Source: Diacronema lutheri (taxonomy: Eukaryota; Haptophyta; Pavlovophyceae; Pavlovales; Pavlovaceae). From it: a stretch of 64,000 nt of DNA. The notes beneath the pieces were generated by a model. It ran no database searches, had not been told where the DNA came from, and saw only the letters and a program-made list of their open reading frames with translations. The translations under genes were made by a program, and so were the position numbers. Shown here one piece after another: positions 19,364 to 29,938 of the stretch. The DNA is taken from the NCBI GenBank assembly GCA_019448385.1, contig JAGTXO010000024.1, positions 412,001-476,000 of the forward strand, read 5' to 3'. Within the stretch, counting starts at the first letter, position 1. The number at the start of each line of letters is the position of its first letter.

Positions 19364-20344
19364 TCACACGTCCTGCACTTTGAAAAAGAGCGTGGCGAAG
19401 CCGAGCCCTGCGACGGTGAGCGCGCCGATCAGACCGGTCGCCTGCGGGCAGGCCCAGGGGGGATAGGGGGTAATAAGGGGGGGGGGGGAGGGGGGAAGGG
19501 GGGGGGGGGGGGGGGGGGGGGGGCGATGGAGGCACGCCGCGATGCGCACGCGGCGGATGGACGGTCAGAGTGGGCGCGATACTTCGCGGTGGCGCCGCGG
19601 TGGCGCGTGCCGCGCGCGCTCGCGCGCCTGCAACGAGCCGTCGGGGAAGAGGAGGCCAGCGAGCAAGACGCCGAGCGAGAAGCCGAGGCCGCCAAGGATC
19701 GTGGTGATCCCAAGCGTCGAGAGCAGCGGCTTGAGCTCGGTCCGCCGGCCCGTGTCCTCCTGCTTCTCCGGCAGCCCCTTGTTGTAGATGACTCCATTCG
19801 CCACGAGGAAAGCGAGGCTCATGCCGGTGCTGGCCATCGCCGGGAGCAGGAGCGCGGCGCCCGAGACGAGCGCAAAGAAGATGCCCAGGTTGATCGCAAA
19901 CTTTTCGTCCGGCTTCTCGAAGAACTTGCGCACGTAGGGCGGCAGGTACTCGTTGAACGGGCGGCGCTTCTTGAGCCGCTGTGCGCGGTCCCAGCTTGAC
20001 TCGACCACCTTGGATTGGAGTGCCCCGGACATGCGCCGGCGCAGCCGGTCTTCGAGGATGCGGTCCTTGGCCACCTCGAGCCGGATCAGCTCCTTCTTGT
20101 CGCCCGCGTTCTTGCTGCACAGCCGCTCGTACGCAGCGACGATCTCATCATAATCGGCGTCCTCGGTGATGCCAAACTTGCGGTAGAGGTTGTCGCCGCC
20201 GCTGGCGGGCATCGCGCCCGCCGGCGGCACCATGCCGCGGATCGGCGCGCGCGCGCGCGCGAACGACGCCATCACGCGCGGCTGCGGTAGCACACGCGCG
20301 CGCGCCGCTGCGAGCGCAACGAGTAGGAGGCCGGCCATTTCCAA
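19364..20344 (-). CDS. CPP1/CDF1-like plastid membrane protein (DUF3353)
   Basis: Exons 19628-20344 and 19364-19441 give 264 residues. A hydrophobic Ala/Arg-rich N-terminus suits plastid import. The J-like DUF3353 helix set follows (NLYRKFGITEDADYDEIV, then RLEVAKDRILEDRLRRRMSG), and then three to four membrane segments (for example AINLGIFFALVSGAALLLPA and LGITTILGGLGFSLGVLLAG). The family includes CPP1, a chaperone-like protein for light-dependent protochlorophyllide oxidoreductase in land plants. Exon 2 (ATGLIGALTVAGLGFATLFF) supplies the last helix. The intron appears to be GC-AG (CAG|GCGCGC ... GCAG), phase 0, and carries a G26 run at 19498-19523, which is a C tract in the RNA. A GT donor restoring the same join was not found. 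Confidence 0.8.
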
Positions 20345-20629
20345 ACACGTGGCGAATTACGATGTCGGAAGCACAGCCCCCGCTTGTCAACTTCCGTGGG
20401 GCGTTGCGATGAGCGCGGTCCTCCGCGAGTGCACCACGCAGCAGCCCGCCGATCTCCTAGCCTCATCGCGCCAAGAGGCCGTGATGCGCGAGCCGCTGTA
20501 CGTGCGTGCGGGCGATCGCGCCTACGTCGGCCACTCGCGCTTGCAGAGCGAACCGTGCGTTGCCGCCCCACATTACCCACAGCAGAGCCGCGCGTGGCGC
20601 GCGTGACGGCGCGCGTGGCGGCGCCGCGC

Positions 20630-22152
20630 TCACGCGCTCGGCAGGTGGACGGCGTACGCGCCGGCAAGCTCCGCGTCGAAGGTGGCGCTCACCACGCCGC
20701 GCCCGCACGTGAGCAGTGCGAGCAGGTGCGTCGTGCGGCTCGCGAACGCGCGGTCGTCCAGCAACAGCGCCTGCGCACCGCCCCCGTCAACGGGCGCGTC
20801 GCGTGGCGCGAGGACGGCACTCGCGCCAACCGCGAGGAGCGCGTCGATGAGCGGCTGCGTGAGCGGGCCACGCGACAGCACGATCCGCCCGAGCCATGCC
20901 GCGCCTTGTTGGCACATCTCGTCCGCGCGCAGTACCGAGCCGGCCGCGTCGCTCGGCGTGAGCTCGATGTACACGTTGACGACGCGCTCGCCGCCGTCAT
21001 CGTCGCTGTCGCCACAGCCCGCGCCCTCGCGGCCATGCGGCTCGGCGGCGGCGACGCCCTCGTCGTCGTCACCGTCGATGGCGTCGGTCCTGCCGTCCGC
21101 GCCGCGCGCTGCGCCGAGCGGCAGCCATCGCTCGAGGAGAAGCAGCGGTGCCGCCGCTGCGCACGCGGCGGGCGCGCGCAGGGCCGCGCGGTCGGCACGC
21201 ACGGCCACACGGTCGCGCGTGCGCTCATCGCCGAGTGCGACAAGCGCCGCGGCGCCAAGCGCGCGCTCGGCGCTGATGAGCTCGGCGCGCGCGAGCGCGG
21301 CCGTGTGCGCGACGCGCCGTGAGCGCCATCGCAGACAGAGTCCAACCTCATCAGTGTGCGCGCCGACGACGGCGTGTTGCACGAGCGCCGCACTCAGCAC
21401 GACGAGGCCGACATCGCGCGCGCCGTCGAGTGCGGCGAGCAGGGCGTCGACGCCACGCGCGCGGACGAGCGCGTGCGCCCTGCCGCGCGCACTCAGCGCC
21501 GCACTCAGCTGGCGCAACGCCGCGCTGTGGCGCGCGGGCGCACCGTCGACGAGCAACGCCGCGCGGCCGCGCAGCTGGCCGAGGCCGCGCGCGTGGCCGG
21601 CAGTGTGCTCGGCCACGGGCGCGTCGTGCTCGGTGAGCGCGGCGCAGATCTCGTCGATGCGGCGCGCGACGGGCGCGCTCGCGAGGTACTCGTCCGTCGC
21701 GTGCAGCATCTTGTCGATCTGGCCCTTGTCGGTGGTGTCGAGGCCAACCTCACACCGCGCGTCGACGGGCTGCAGCCGCTCGTAGCGCACGCCGGGCATG
21801 AGCGGGCTGAGCGCATCAAGCGTGTCGGCGACGATCTGCGTCGACGTCGCCTGCTCGAGCAGCACTGAGCCCATGTGCATCGTTCGCCAGGGTTGCTCGC
21901 GCGGCCGCTCGTGGCCAGCGCCCGTGCCGACTGAGACGACGCAGCCGATTGGGCGGCCAGGCCACAACCGACGCGCCTCGTGCACGCCTATGACGGCCGG
22001 GTTGTTCGCCACCAGCCCGCCATCCTGAAAGCGGCGCTCGCCGATGAGCACGTCGTCAAAGTAGTAGGGCGCCGCCGACGTGCAGCGGATCGCCTGCCAC
22101 ACGCGCGCGCGGCATTCGCCGAGCGGCGCGCGCTCGGCGCGCGCCGGCGCGT

Positions 22153-22184
<32 letters not shown>

Positions 22185-23604
22185 ACGCCGAGCGCCGTCT
22201 GCTGCTCGCGCGAGTGCGTGTAATTGCGGAAGAGGTAGGGCGCGGCCGGCGCGATGCTCACGAGCGCCGCGACGCAGCAGAAGCGCGGCACGGCGCGTGA
22301 GCTCGAGTCGATGAGCAGGTCGTCACGGAACTGCTCGCGCAGCAGCACGTCGAGGATGCCCGTGTCGTACTTGGAGCCATACACGAGCGCGCGCACGCCG
22401 CCGAGCTGCTCGACCGACGACTTGTACATGTCGCCCAGCCATGACGGCCAGCCACCGAGCGTGTATCCACCTCCGCCGCCGCCGCCGCCGCTGCCGCCGC
22501 CGCTGCCGCCGCAGCCGCCGCTGCCGCCGCCGCTGGCGAGCGCGGCGGGCGCGGCGGGCGGCGGCAACGGCGGTAGCGGCGGCGCGCTGCCGTTGCTGCT
22601 AGCCCAGCCGTCCGCGTCCGCGCCCGCGCCGCCCGCGCCGCGCGCACCGACGCGCTGCGGCGCAAGCTGCGTGGCGCCAACGGGCGGGAACGGCGGCGGC
22701 GCGCCGCCGCCGTCGCCGTCGGCAGCGGCGGCGTCGTCTGCGCCCGCGCCGTCGGCGTCGGCGCGCGCGTCGCGCGGCTGCTGGCCGCCGTCGCGCTGCT
22801 GCTGCTGCTGCTGCTGCTGGCTTTGCGAGAAGATGCGCGTGCCGAGCTGATGAAAGAGCGCCTCACATTCGACGAGGGCGCGGCAGTTATTGCACAGCAA
22901 CGCGGCGATAATGCCGCCGGCGGACGTGCCGACGACGAGGTCGAAGAGCGCGCGAACCGGCCGGCCGCTCCGCTCCTCCAGTCGGCGCAGCACGAGCAGC
23001 GAGACGAGCGCGCGCATCCCGCCCCCGTCGATCGCGAGGACGCGCACCGGTCGGCCGCCCGCGGCGCACGCGGCGGGCCCAAATCCGACGGCGCGCTCGA
23101 CCGCCGAGGTCTGGCCGAGAAGCGCGAGCAGCCGGACGGCCGCGTGCCACACGGCGGCGCGCAGCCGCGCGACGCGCGCCGGCGCGCCGGCCGCGTCCGC
23201 CTCCGCGGCGGCGGCGGCGACGGCGGCGCGCTGCGAGCCGGCGGCGAGCACGTTGTTTGCTGAGAGCGTGCGCGCGGGCGGCGCGGGCGGCGTGGGCGGC
23301 GCGGGCATGCCAAGGCCGGTCCAGCGTGTGCCTTCGGGCCGCGCGCACGGCGGCCGGCACGCCGCACCCTCGTCCTCGCCGCCCGCCCCCTTCTCGCCGC
23401 CGCCGGCCGCGGCGGCGTGCGCGGCGCGCGCGGCTGATGGCGGCGGCGGCGCGGCGCTGATCTGCGCGAGCGCGGCGAGAAGCGGACGCGAGGCGAGCAT
23501 TGAGTTCACGTTTGCGCTGGCCATCGCGAGCTGGCTGAGCGTGCGCAACGCGCGCTCCTGCAGTGCGAGCTTCGCCTCGTTCGCCTCCGCCTCCGCCTCC
23601 GCCT

Positions 23605-23647
<43 letters not shown>

Positions 23648-24330
23648 TTCGGCCAGCGCGTCGCCGCTGTCCGGCGGCGCGGCCGGCGCGAGCGCAGCTC
23701 GAACGGCGTCGCCGCCGTCGGCGGCGGCGGTGCGTGGCTGGGGCTGGGGCTGAAGTTGGGGTTGGGGCCGAGGTTGGGGCACGGTGAGCGGCGCAGGCGC
23801 CGCGATGCCGACGAGGGCGGCAAAGAGGCCACGCTCGCGCAGCAGAGACACTGCGGCGAGCTCGGACGCAAAGGCGAGCTCGCCAATCAGCTCGAGCGCA
23901 CACGTCGCCACGTCCGCCGAGCGCGCGCCGCGCAGCAACTGGACGGCCGTGCCGCCCACGCCGCACTCAGCCAGCGCGGTCGCCTCCTCCGCGGACGCGG
24001 CGGCCGCCGCGCACGCGAGCGCGCACGCGTGCGTCGAGACGCGGTCGTCGTTGGCGAGCATCATGGACTGGAGCATCGGCCGGTGCCCCTCGAAGCGGAG
24101 GCTCTCACACGCGGCGAGCGGCTCGAGCTGCGCGAGCAACGCGAGGGCGGCAGAGAGAAGGGGCTGCTGGCATGCTGTCGAGCGCAGGGCGAGGAAGAGG
24201 ATCTCGCCCACAGACTGCTGGCGCTCGGTCGGCTTGCCGCCGCCAAACAGCTGCTTGGCGTGCGCGCGCGGCGCGCGCGGCGTGCGCGCCGACGCGGGCG
24301 CGCGCGAGACGCGCACGCGCAGAAGCCCGC

Positions 24331-24365
<35 letters not shown>

Positions 24366-25627
24366 CCGCCGCCGTCGGTGGCGCCGGCGCGCGCGTCGCG
24401 GCGATGCGGCGGTCGCAGCACGAATGTTGCCTCAGCGAGCAACTCGCATGCACCAAACGAGAGGGTCGCGCTGCCGCCACCGCCGCCGCCGTCCGCGCCG
24501 CCGCCGCCACCGCCGCCGCCCACCGCCACCGCGGCGGCGGCCATCGGCGCGTCGGTGCCGGCGGGCGGCGCGGACGCGCGGCGCGGCGGCCGGCCCGGCG
24601 CGGCGTGGAGCGGCCGCTCGTCGCCAAACGGCGCGCCGCGCGCCTCCGCGACGAGCACCGACTCCGCCGCCTCCTCCGCGTCGGACGAGCCGAGCCCGCC
24701 CGCGCTGCCCGCGCCACCCGCGCCGCCCACGCCGCCCGCGCCGCCCGCGCCGCCCACGCCGCTCGCGCCACCCGCGCGCGCGCGCACGCCGTCGACGGGC
24801 GGCGCGGCGGTCTCGGCGTGCGGCGCGCGCTCGCCGCCCCCCGCCTCGCCCTCCGCATCGCCCGCCGGCTCGCCCACCGGCTCGCGCGTCGCGTGCACCT
24901 CAAAGTCGACGAGGGAGAGGCGAGCAAGGGAAGGGAGCGGCACGAGGGGTGGCAGAGTGTGCAACGGGTTGTACGCGAGCAGCAGCGTCTGCAGCCGGGC
25001 GAGGCGGACGAAGGCGGTGGGCGGCAGGCGCGAGATCGCGTTGTCCTCGAGCAGCAGGTGCGCGAGCGCCGCGCACGCGCCGAGCTCGGCGGGGAGCGCG
25101 GTGAGGGCGTTGTGCGAGGCGTCGAGGAGGTGGAGCTGCGGCAGCGCACACACTTCGGCGGGTAGGCTGCTCAGCCGGTTGGCGCGGAGGACGAGGCGGC
25201 GGAGCGTGGGTGCTGCGCTCCGCACCACCTCGCCCGGCAGCGTGGCGAGCCCCACGCCGCTCAGGTTGAGTGTGACCAGCGCGGGCAGCAGCGCGAGCGC
25301 GGGCGCGCAGCCGAGCGCGAGCGCCGCGTCCTCGACCTTGAGCGACGAGAGCGATGCGGCAAGCTCGGCGTGGCGCTGCAGCAGCAGCACGAGCGGCTGC
25401 AGCGGGCCCGCCGCGGAGCCCGCCGCGAGCGCGCCGCCCTCCGCCCAGAGCCGCAGCCGCGCGCGCGCGCGCGGCGCGGCGTGCCACTCGGCCGTCTCGC
25501 GCTCGAGCCGCGCGGCCGCGTCCGCCGCGTCGTCGTCGTGGCCCCACGCGTGGTGCACGGGCTGTGCGCCCTTGCACGCCAGCTGCACGTTGATCGAGAC
25601 GGGCGTCGTCGAGTAGAACCACGACAT
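20630..25627 (-). CDS. LRR-ARM-patatin phospholipase A (plant pPLAI-like)
   Basis: A single open frame of 1,665 residues. It begins MSWFYSTTPVSINVQLACKG. Four to six leucine-rich repeats lie near residues 115-235 (NLSGVGLATLPG, LVLRANRLSSLPAEV, LLDASHNALTALPAEL, LLLAYNPLHTLP). An armadillo-like helical region (about 410-640) and Gly/Ala-rich linkers follow. The patatin domain has the oxyanion motif DGGGMRAL (about 865), nucleophile GTSAGG (about 900) and the dyad Asp in FQDGGLVANNPAV (about 1200). This domain order is that of Arabidopsis phospholipase A I, a lipid acyl hydrolase linked to defence lipid signalling. The C-terminal 300 residues are unassigned. Low-complexity inserts include a CAG-type Gln run (22797-22821) and an Ala run (about 23610-23645). 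Divergent with the ankyrin gene. Confidence 0.85.
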
Positions 25628-25681
25628 GGCGCGCGGCCGCTCGCTCCGGGCGCCGCCCTCGCCGCCGCCGCCCAGACGGCG
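25628..25681. promoter_or_regulatory. 54-bp divergent promoter
   Basis: This is the interval between the start codons of the patatin gene (minus) and the ankyrin gene (plus). It is CG-rich with no visible TATA element. The arrangement repeats the 55-75 bp spacing seen at other divergent pairs here. Confidence 0.45.
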
Positions 25682-27055
25682 ATGGCGGCCGCCGTGCAAC
25701 GCGACCAGCGCCCCAACAGCGGAGGGGACGACGACGACGACTGCCCGGCAGACGCGACGATGGCCGAGGCGCGTGCCCTCGTCGAGGCGTGCGGCGCGGA
25801 CGCGTCGGCGCTCAACGACGCGATCCGCGCGGGCCGCTCCGCCGCCGCGGTGCGCGCGCTCGGCCTCGGCGCCGACGCGAGCCGCGCCGACCGCGACGGC
25901 GTGCCGCCGCTCTTCGTCGCGGCGGAGTGCGGCGACGCCGAGCTCGTCGGCGCGCTGCTCGCGCGCCGCGCCGACCCGCACGCGTCCGCGCACCCGCTGC
26001 TCGGCGCGGGCGCGCTCTGGATCGCCGCGTCGCGCGGGCACGACGCGTGCGTCGCCCGTCTGCTCGCCGCCGCCGCCGCCGCCGCCGGCGCGCGCGGCGC
26101 GGCGCTCGTGGCGACGGACGCGCGCGGGCGCAGCGCGCTGCACGCGGCGTGCGCCAACGGCCACGCCGCCATGGCCGCGCTGCTGCTCTCCGCGCGCGCG
26201 CCCGCCGACGCGCAGGACGCGCGCGGCGCGACGGCGTTGCAACTCGCGTGCCGCGCGGCGCACGTCGGCTGCGCGCGTGAGCTGCTCGCCGCGCGCGCGG
26301 ACGCGGAACGCGCGGCAGCGCGCACACAGCCGCCGCTTCTGCTCGCGTGCGCCCACGCCGGCGCGCCCGAGCGCGCGGCGCTGCTCGCGCGCGAGCTGCT
26401 CGCCGCCGGCGCGCGCGCGGCGCGCGCGGCGGAAGGCGGCGTGACGGCGCTGATGCGCGCGGCGCTCGCGGGCAACGCGGCGTGCGTCGAGCTGCTGCTC
26501 GATCATGGCGCCGACGTCGACGCACGCGACGCGCACGGCGCGACGGCGCTCACGCACGCGTGCGCCGGCGGCGCGCCTCTGCGAGTCGTGCAACTGCTGT
26601 GCTCGCGCGGTGCGGCACGCGCCGGCGCGGCGGAGCGCGCGCGCGCCGCGCTCGCGCCGCGCGCGGTGGTAAGCTGGCTCGAGCGAACGGTGGACTACTG
26701 CACGCCGCTGCACCACCTGCAGCTCACGCCGCCCGCCCGCGCGCGCGCGCTGCTGCGCGCGGGCGGCGACGTCCGCGCGGTCGTGCGGCCGGGCGCGCCG
26801 ACGCCGCTCGCGCTCGCGCGCGAGCTCGCCGCGCGCGGCGACGCGCCCGACGGCTCGGCCGCCGCGCTCGTGCTCGCCGCCGCCGCGCCGTGGAGCGCCG
26901 CGACGCACGCCCTCCGGCCGGCGCGCGTGCGCGCGCGCGCGGTCGAGCTGCTGCTCCTTGGCCACGCGCTCGCGCGCGAGCCGCGGTTTGCGGGCGTGGG
27001 CGCCGCGCTGCTCGACGTGTGGGAGGCGCGCGTGATGCCGAGCGCGCTGCCCTGA
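25682..27055 (+). CDS. Ankyrin-repeat protein
   Basis: A 457-residue protein built mostly of ankyrin repeats from about residue 50 to 370. Readable units include DGVPPLFVAAECGDAELVGA, GRSALHAACANGHAAMAALL, GATALQLACRAAHVGCAREL, GVTALMRAALAGNAACVELL and GATALTHACAGGAPLRVVQL. The C-terminal 100 residues are helical (VELLLLGHALAREPRF). There is no other domain and no signal peptide. Such proteins act through binding; the partner is unknown. The start is the ATG at 25682 (MAAAVQRDQ); MAEARALVEACG at 25760 is an alternative. Confidence 0.82.
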   Translation: MAAAVQRDQRPNSGGDDDDDCPADATMAEARALVEACGADASALNDAIRAGRSAAAVRALGLGADASRADRDGVPPLFVAAECGDAELVGALLARRADPHASAHPLLGAGALWIAASRGHDACVARLLAAAAAAAGARGAALVATDARGRSALHAACANGHAAMAALLLSARAPADAQDARGATALQLACRAAHVGCARELLAARADAERAAARTQPPLLLACAHAGAPERAALLARELLAAGARAARAAEGGVTALMRAALAGNAACVELLLDHGADVDARDAHGATALTHACAGGAPLRVVQLLCSRGAARAGAAERARAALAPRAVVSWLERTVDYCTPLHHLQLTPPARARALLRAGGDVRAVVRPGAPTPLALARELAARGDAPDGSAAALVLAAAAPWSAATHALRPARVRARAVELLLLGHALAREPRFAGVGAALLDVWEARVMPSALP

Positions 27056-27311
27056 CGTGCAACGCTCGCCGCACCCGTCGCGACTCGCGACTGATGATTG
27101 AGCAAGTGAGATCGAGGCGCCGCGACTTTTCACTGTGGCTAAAACAGACGTGTTTGATGAAGGGGTGGGGTGGTGGGTTTGGCACGCGAGCGGTGCAGCG
27201 CGTTAGGTCGCGCGCGGCGACGATCACCGCCGGCTCCGTCGCCGGGCGCGCTCGCGGTGGGTGCGCACGGCGAGGCGGCCCATCTCGGGCGTCTCGCCGT
27301 CGTCTGTTGCG

Positions 27312-28680
27312 ATGGCCTCCGTACGCGCGCGCGCCCGTCTCGTTGCCGCCGTCCTGACGGCGGCGGCAGCGCGGGGCACGTCGTCACCGCGGCGCGTGTT
27401 CGTTGGCGGCGCCGCGGCGGGCGCCGCGCTCGGCGGGACGGCGCTCGCCGTCGGCAAGCGTGCCATCGACGGTCCGCCGCCGTTCAACCCGCCGCGCGGC
27501 TCGCTCGCGGGCGCGACGATCCTCGTGACCGGCGCGTCGGCAGGCTTGGGCAAGGAGACGGCGGTGCGGCTCGCCGCGGCGGGCGCGACGGTGGTGCTCG
27601 GCGCACGCTCGCGCGCGCGCGGCGACGCCGCGCTCGCCGAGGTACGCGCGCGCTCGGGCGCGGCCGACGCGAGCGTGCTCGAGCTCGACCTCGCCGACCT
27701 CCGCTCGGTGCGCGCCGCGGCGGCGGCCTTTGCCCGCCGCTTTGGTCGGCTGGACGTGCTCGTGAACAATGCGGGCGTGATGGCGATCCCGACGCTGCAG
27801 CTCACCGCCGACGGCTTCGAAAAACAACTCGGCATCAACCACCTCGGCCACTTTGCGCTCACCGCCCTCCTCCTCCCCGAGCTCCTCGCGTCGGCCGCGC
27901 CCGGTGGCGCGCGCGTCGTCACCGTCGCGTCGGCGGCGCACCTCCTCGCGCCCGCCTCGGCCGTCCGCGCTCCCCTCGCGGTCCCCGCCACCGGCGAGTA
28001 CGACCCGTGGCGCGCCTACGCGCGCTCCAAGCTCGCGAACGTGCTCTTCGCAGCCGAGCTCGAACGGCGGAGCGTCTCAGCTTCGGCGCCTCTCACGTCG
28101 CTCGCGCTCCACCCGGTGCGCCACAGCTGCGCGTACGCCGCACGCCGCGCCGCATGCCGCCGCGTTGCCTCGCCGCGCCGCGCCGCGCCGCCGCGCCGCC
28201 GACCGCTGACCGCCGGACTCGCGCCTGCCGACCGCCGGACTCGCGCCTGCCGACCGCCGGACTCGCGCCTGCCGACCGCCGGACTCGCGCCTGCCGACCG
28301 CCGGACTCGCGCCTGCCGACCGCCGGACTCGCGCCTGCCAACCGCCGCAGGGCGTCGTCCGCACCGACCTTGGCAGGTACCTGCTCGGGGCGGCTGCGGA
28401 CGGGACAGGCGAGGCGATGCCCGCCACGCCCGGCGCTGCGCGCGCGCTCGGCCTGCGCGCGCTCGAGCTCCTTACGCGCTCCGTCGAGCGCGGCGCGAGC
28501 ACGCAGGTCTGGCTCGCGGCGGGCGCGCAGGGCGCGCGCGGCGGCGGGTACTACGAGGACATGCACGAGGGCGTGCGCAGCGTGGCGGCCGAGTCGGCGG
28601 AGCTCGCGGCGGAGCTGTGGGCTGAGAGCGAGCGCCTCACCGGCGTCAGCTTTGCCTCGCTCGGGCCTCGGACGCTCTAG
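27312..28680 (+). CDS. Short-chain dehydrogenase/reductase (retinol dehydrogenase/WWOX-type)
   Basis: Exons 27312-28115 and 28351-28680 give 377 residues. Seen: cofactor motif TGASAGLG (about residue 73), NNAG (about 153), the catalytic Ser in VVTVASAAH, and YARSK (Y-x3-K, about 236-240). GVVRTDLGRY opens exon 2 and matches the usual PG-x-V-x-T region. The first 50 residues (RLVAAVLTAAAARGTSSPRR) resemble an organellar targeting or membrane-anchor sequence. The family reduces or oxidises carbonyl substrates with NAD(P)H; the substrate is unknown. The intron (235 nt, GTGCGC donor) is mostly a 22-bp minisatellite, and its acceptor CCGCAG is a variant of the repeat unit. The 3' end of the gene is tandemly duplicated downstream. 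Confidence 0.85.
28209..28340 (+). repeat. 22-bp intronic minisatellite, six copies
   Basis: Six 22-bp units, essentially identical apart from the last base of the sixth, fill over half of the SDR intron. A truncated seventh unit (28341-28350) supplies the 3' splice site. Confidence 0.95.
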
Positions 28681-28873
28681 GCTGAAGCAACGTTTTTTTC
28701 TCTTTTCGCAAACTACGAGGACATGCACGAGGGCGTGCGCAGCGTGGCGGCCGAGTCGGCGGAGCTCGCGGCGGAGCTGTGGGCTGAGAGCGAGCGCCTC
28801 ACCGGCGTCAGCTTTGCCTCGCTCGGGCCTCGGACGCTCTAAGCTGAAGCAACGTTTTTTTCTCTTTTCGCAA
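28550..28873 (+). repeat. 162-bp tandem duplication of the SDR gene 3' end
   Basis: Copies 28550-28711 and 28712-28873 are the same except at the stop codon region (TAG in copy 1, TAA in copy 2). Each includes the last 43 codons, the stop codon and a T7 tract after it. The unit length is divisible by three. The second copy lies beyond the stop and has no start of its own, so it is presumably non-coding or an alternative 3' end. Confidence 0.93.
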
Positions 28874-28983
28874 AAGGTACCACCGTTCTCACCAGAAATT
28901 CACGCACGGTGCTGCAGCGCGCACGTCAAGGGCCAAATGCCAAGGGCGACCCCCCGTCGCCTCCGGAGAGCACTCGCGCGGCG

Positions 28984-29027
28984 GCCGGCAACGCCTGCGT
29001 CAGCCTGCCACAGTTGGCATTGCCGGC
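28984..29027. terminator. Stem-loop next to the NDUFS7 stop codon
   Basis: Arms 28984-28995 and 29016-29027 pair at 11 of 12 positions with a 20-nt loop, immediately after the NDUFS7 stop on the minus strand and within the gap to the convergent SDR gene. A role in 3'-end formation is inferred. Confidence 0.45.
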
Positions 29028-29863
29028 TCAAAAGTTTTTGCGGAACCAGTGCAGGACGCCGCGCTCGCGGTTGATCTTCTTCTGCAGCTGCAGCAGACCG
29101 TAGAGCAGCGCCTCGGCTGTCGGAGGGCAGCCGGGCACGTAGATGTCGACGGGCACAATCCGGTCGCACCCGCGCACGACCGCGTACGAGTAGTGGTAGT
29201 AGCCGCCGCCGTTGGCGCACGAGCCCATCGAGACGACGTAGCGCGGCTCGGCCATCTGGTCGTACACCTTGCGCAGCGCCGGCGCCATCTTGTTTGTGAG
29301 CGTGCCCGCGACGATCATGACGTCCGACTGGCGGGGTGACGCGCGGAAGATGATGCCAAAACGGTCCATGTCGTAGCGCGCGGCGGCGGCGTGCATCATC
29401 TCGACCGCGCAGCACGCGAGGCCGAACGTCATCGGCCAGATCGAGCCCTTCCGCGCCCAGTTGATCACCTGGTCCACCTTGGTGAGCACGTACTCTGCGC
29501 GCGGCGGCGCAGCGGCGGGGCGCACGCGGGCGCCAGCGCGGGCGCGGTGAGCGGCGTGGCTGGCGGCGCGAGCGCGAGCGGCACGCACGCCGCGTGCGAC
29601 GGCGGCGGCCGGCACGTAGCGGGCGAGCGCAAGGCAGCGCCCCGGCGCGCGCGCGCCGTCGCCGCACCGACGCCGTGCACCGCCTTCCGCTCGCCAAACG
29701 TGTCGAGCGAGAGCTCCGACATCTTGGAGAGCGCCGTGTTGGACGAGTCGCGGTGCGGCGGTGTGACGCGCAGCGCCGCGCCCAGCGCCGCCGGTGCCAC
29801 GCGCGGCACGCCGCGCAGGCCGCCGGCGAGCCTCGCGAAGGGGCGGAGCGCGAGAGGGCCCAT
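29028..29863 (-). CDS. NDUFS7: Complex I iron-sulfur subunit NDUFS7 (PSST/NuoB)
   Basis: Exons 29668-29863 and 29028-29494 give 220 residues. The core is almost identical to mitochondrial [75 protein letters not shown] and [16 protein letters not shown]. The four cysteines binding cluster N2 (CC, SC, GC) are all present. The protein sits in the mitochondrial inner-membrane complex I at the quinone site. Exon 1 encodes an Arg/Ala-rich presequence ([18 protein letters not shown]). The intron (173 nt, phase 1) uses GTGCGG; a GC donor a few bases upstream is a possible alternative and would shorten the linker by two residues. Divergent with the kinase gene across 75 bp. Confidence 0.95.
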
Positions 29864-29938
29864 CCTGTCGCTCTCGAGAAGCGGCCACCAACCTCACCGC
29901 TCGGGTTGGCGTCGGGGGGGGGGGGGGGGGGGCAAACG
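29864..29938. promoter_or_regulatory. 75-bp divergent promoter with G19 run
   Basis: This is the interval between the NDUFS7 and kinase start codons. It contains a run of 19 G (29914-29932) ending 6 bp before the kinase ATG, so the G-run is presumably in or just upstream of the kinase leader. It could form a G-quadruplex. Confidence 0.5.

Noticed and set aside
19364-19364. Extra 3' exon of the CPP1-like gene via the GTGAGT at its stop codon
   Set aside because: The protein already ends after a terminal membrane helix as in the family, and the only downstream acceptor leads to Pro/Arg-rich sequence without similarity.
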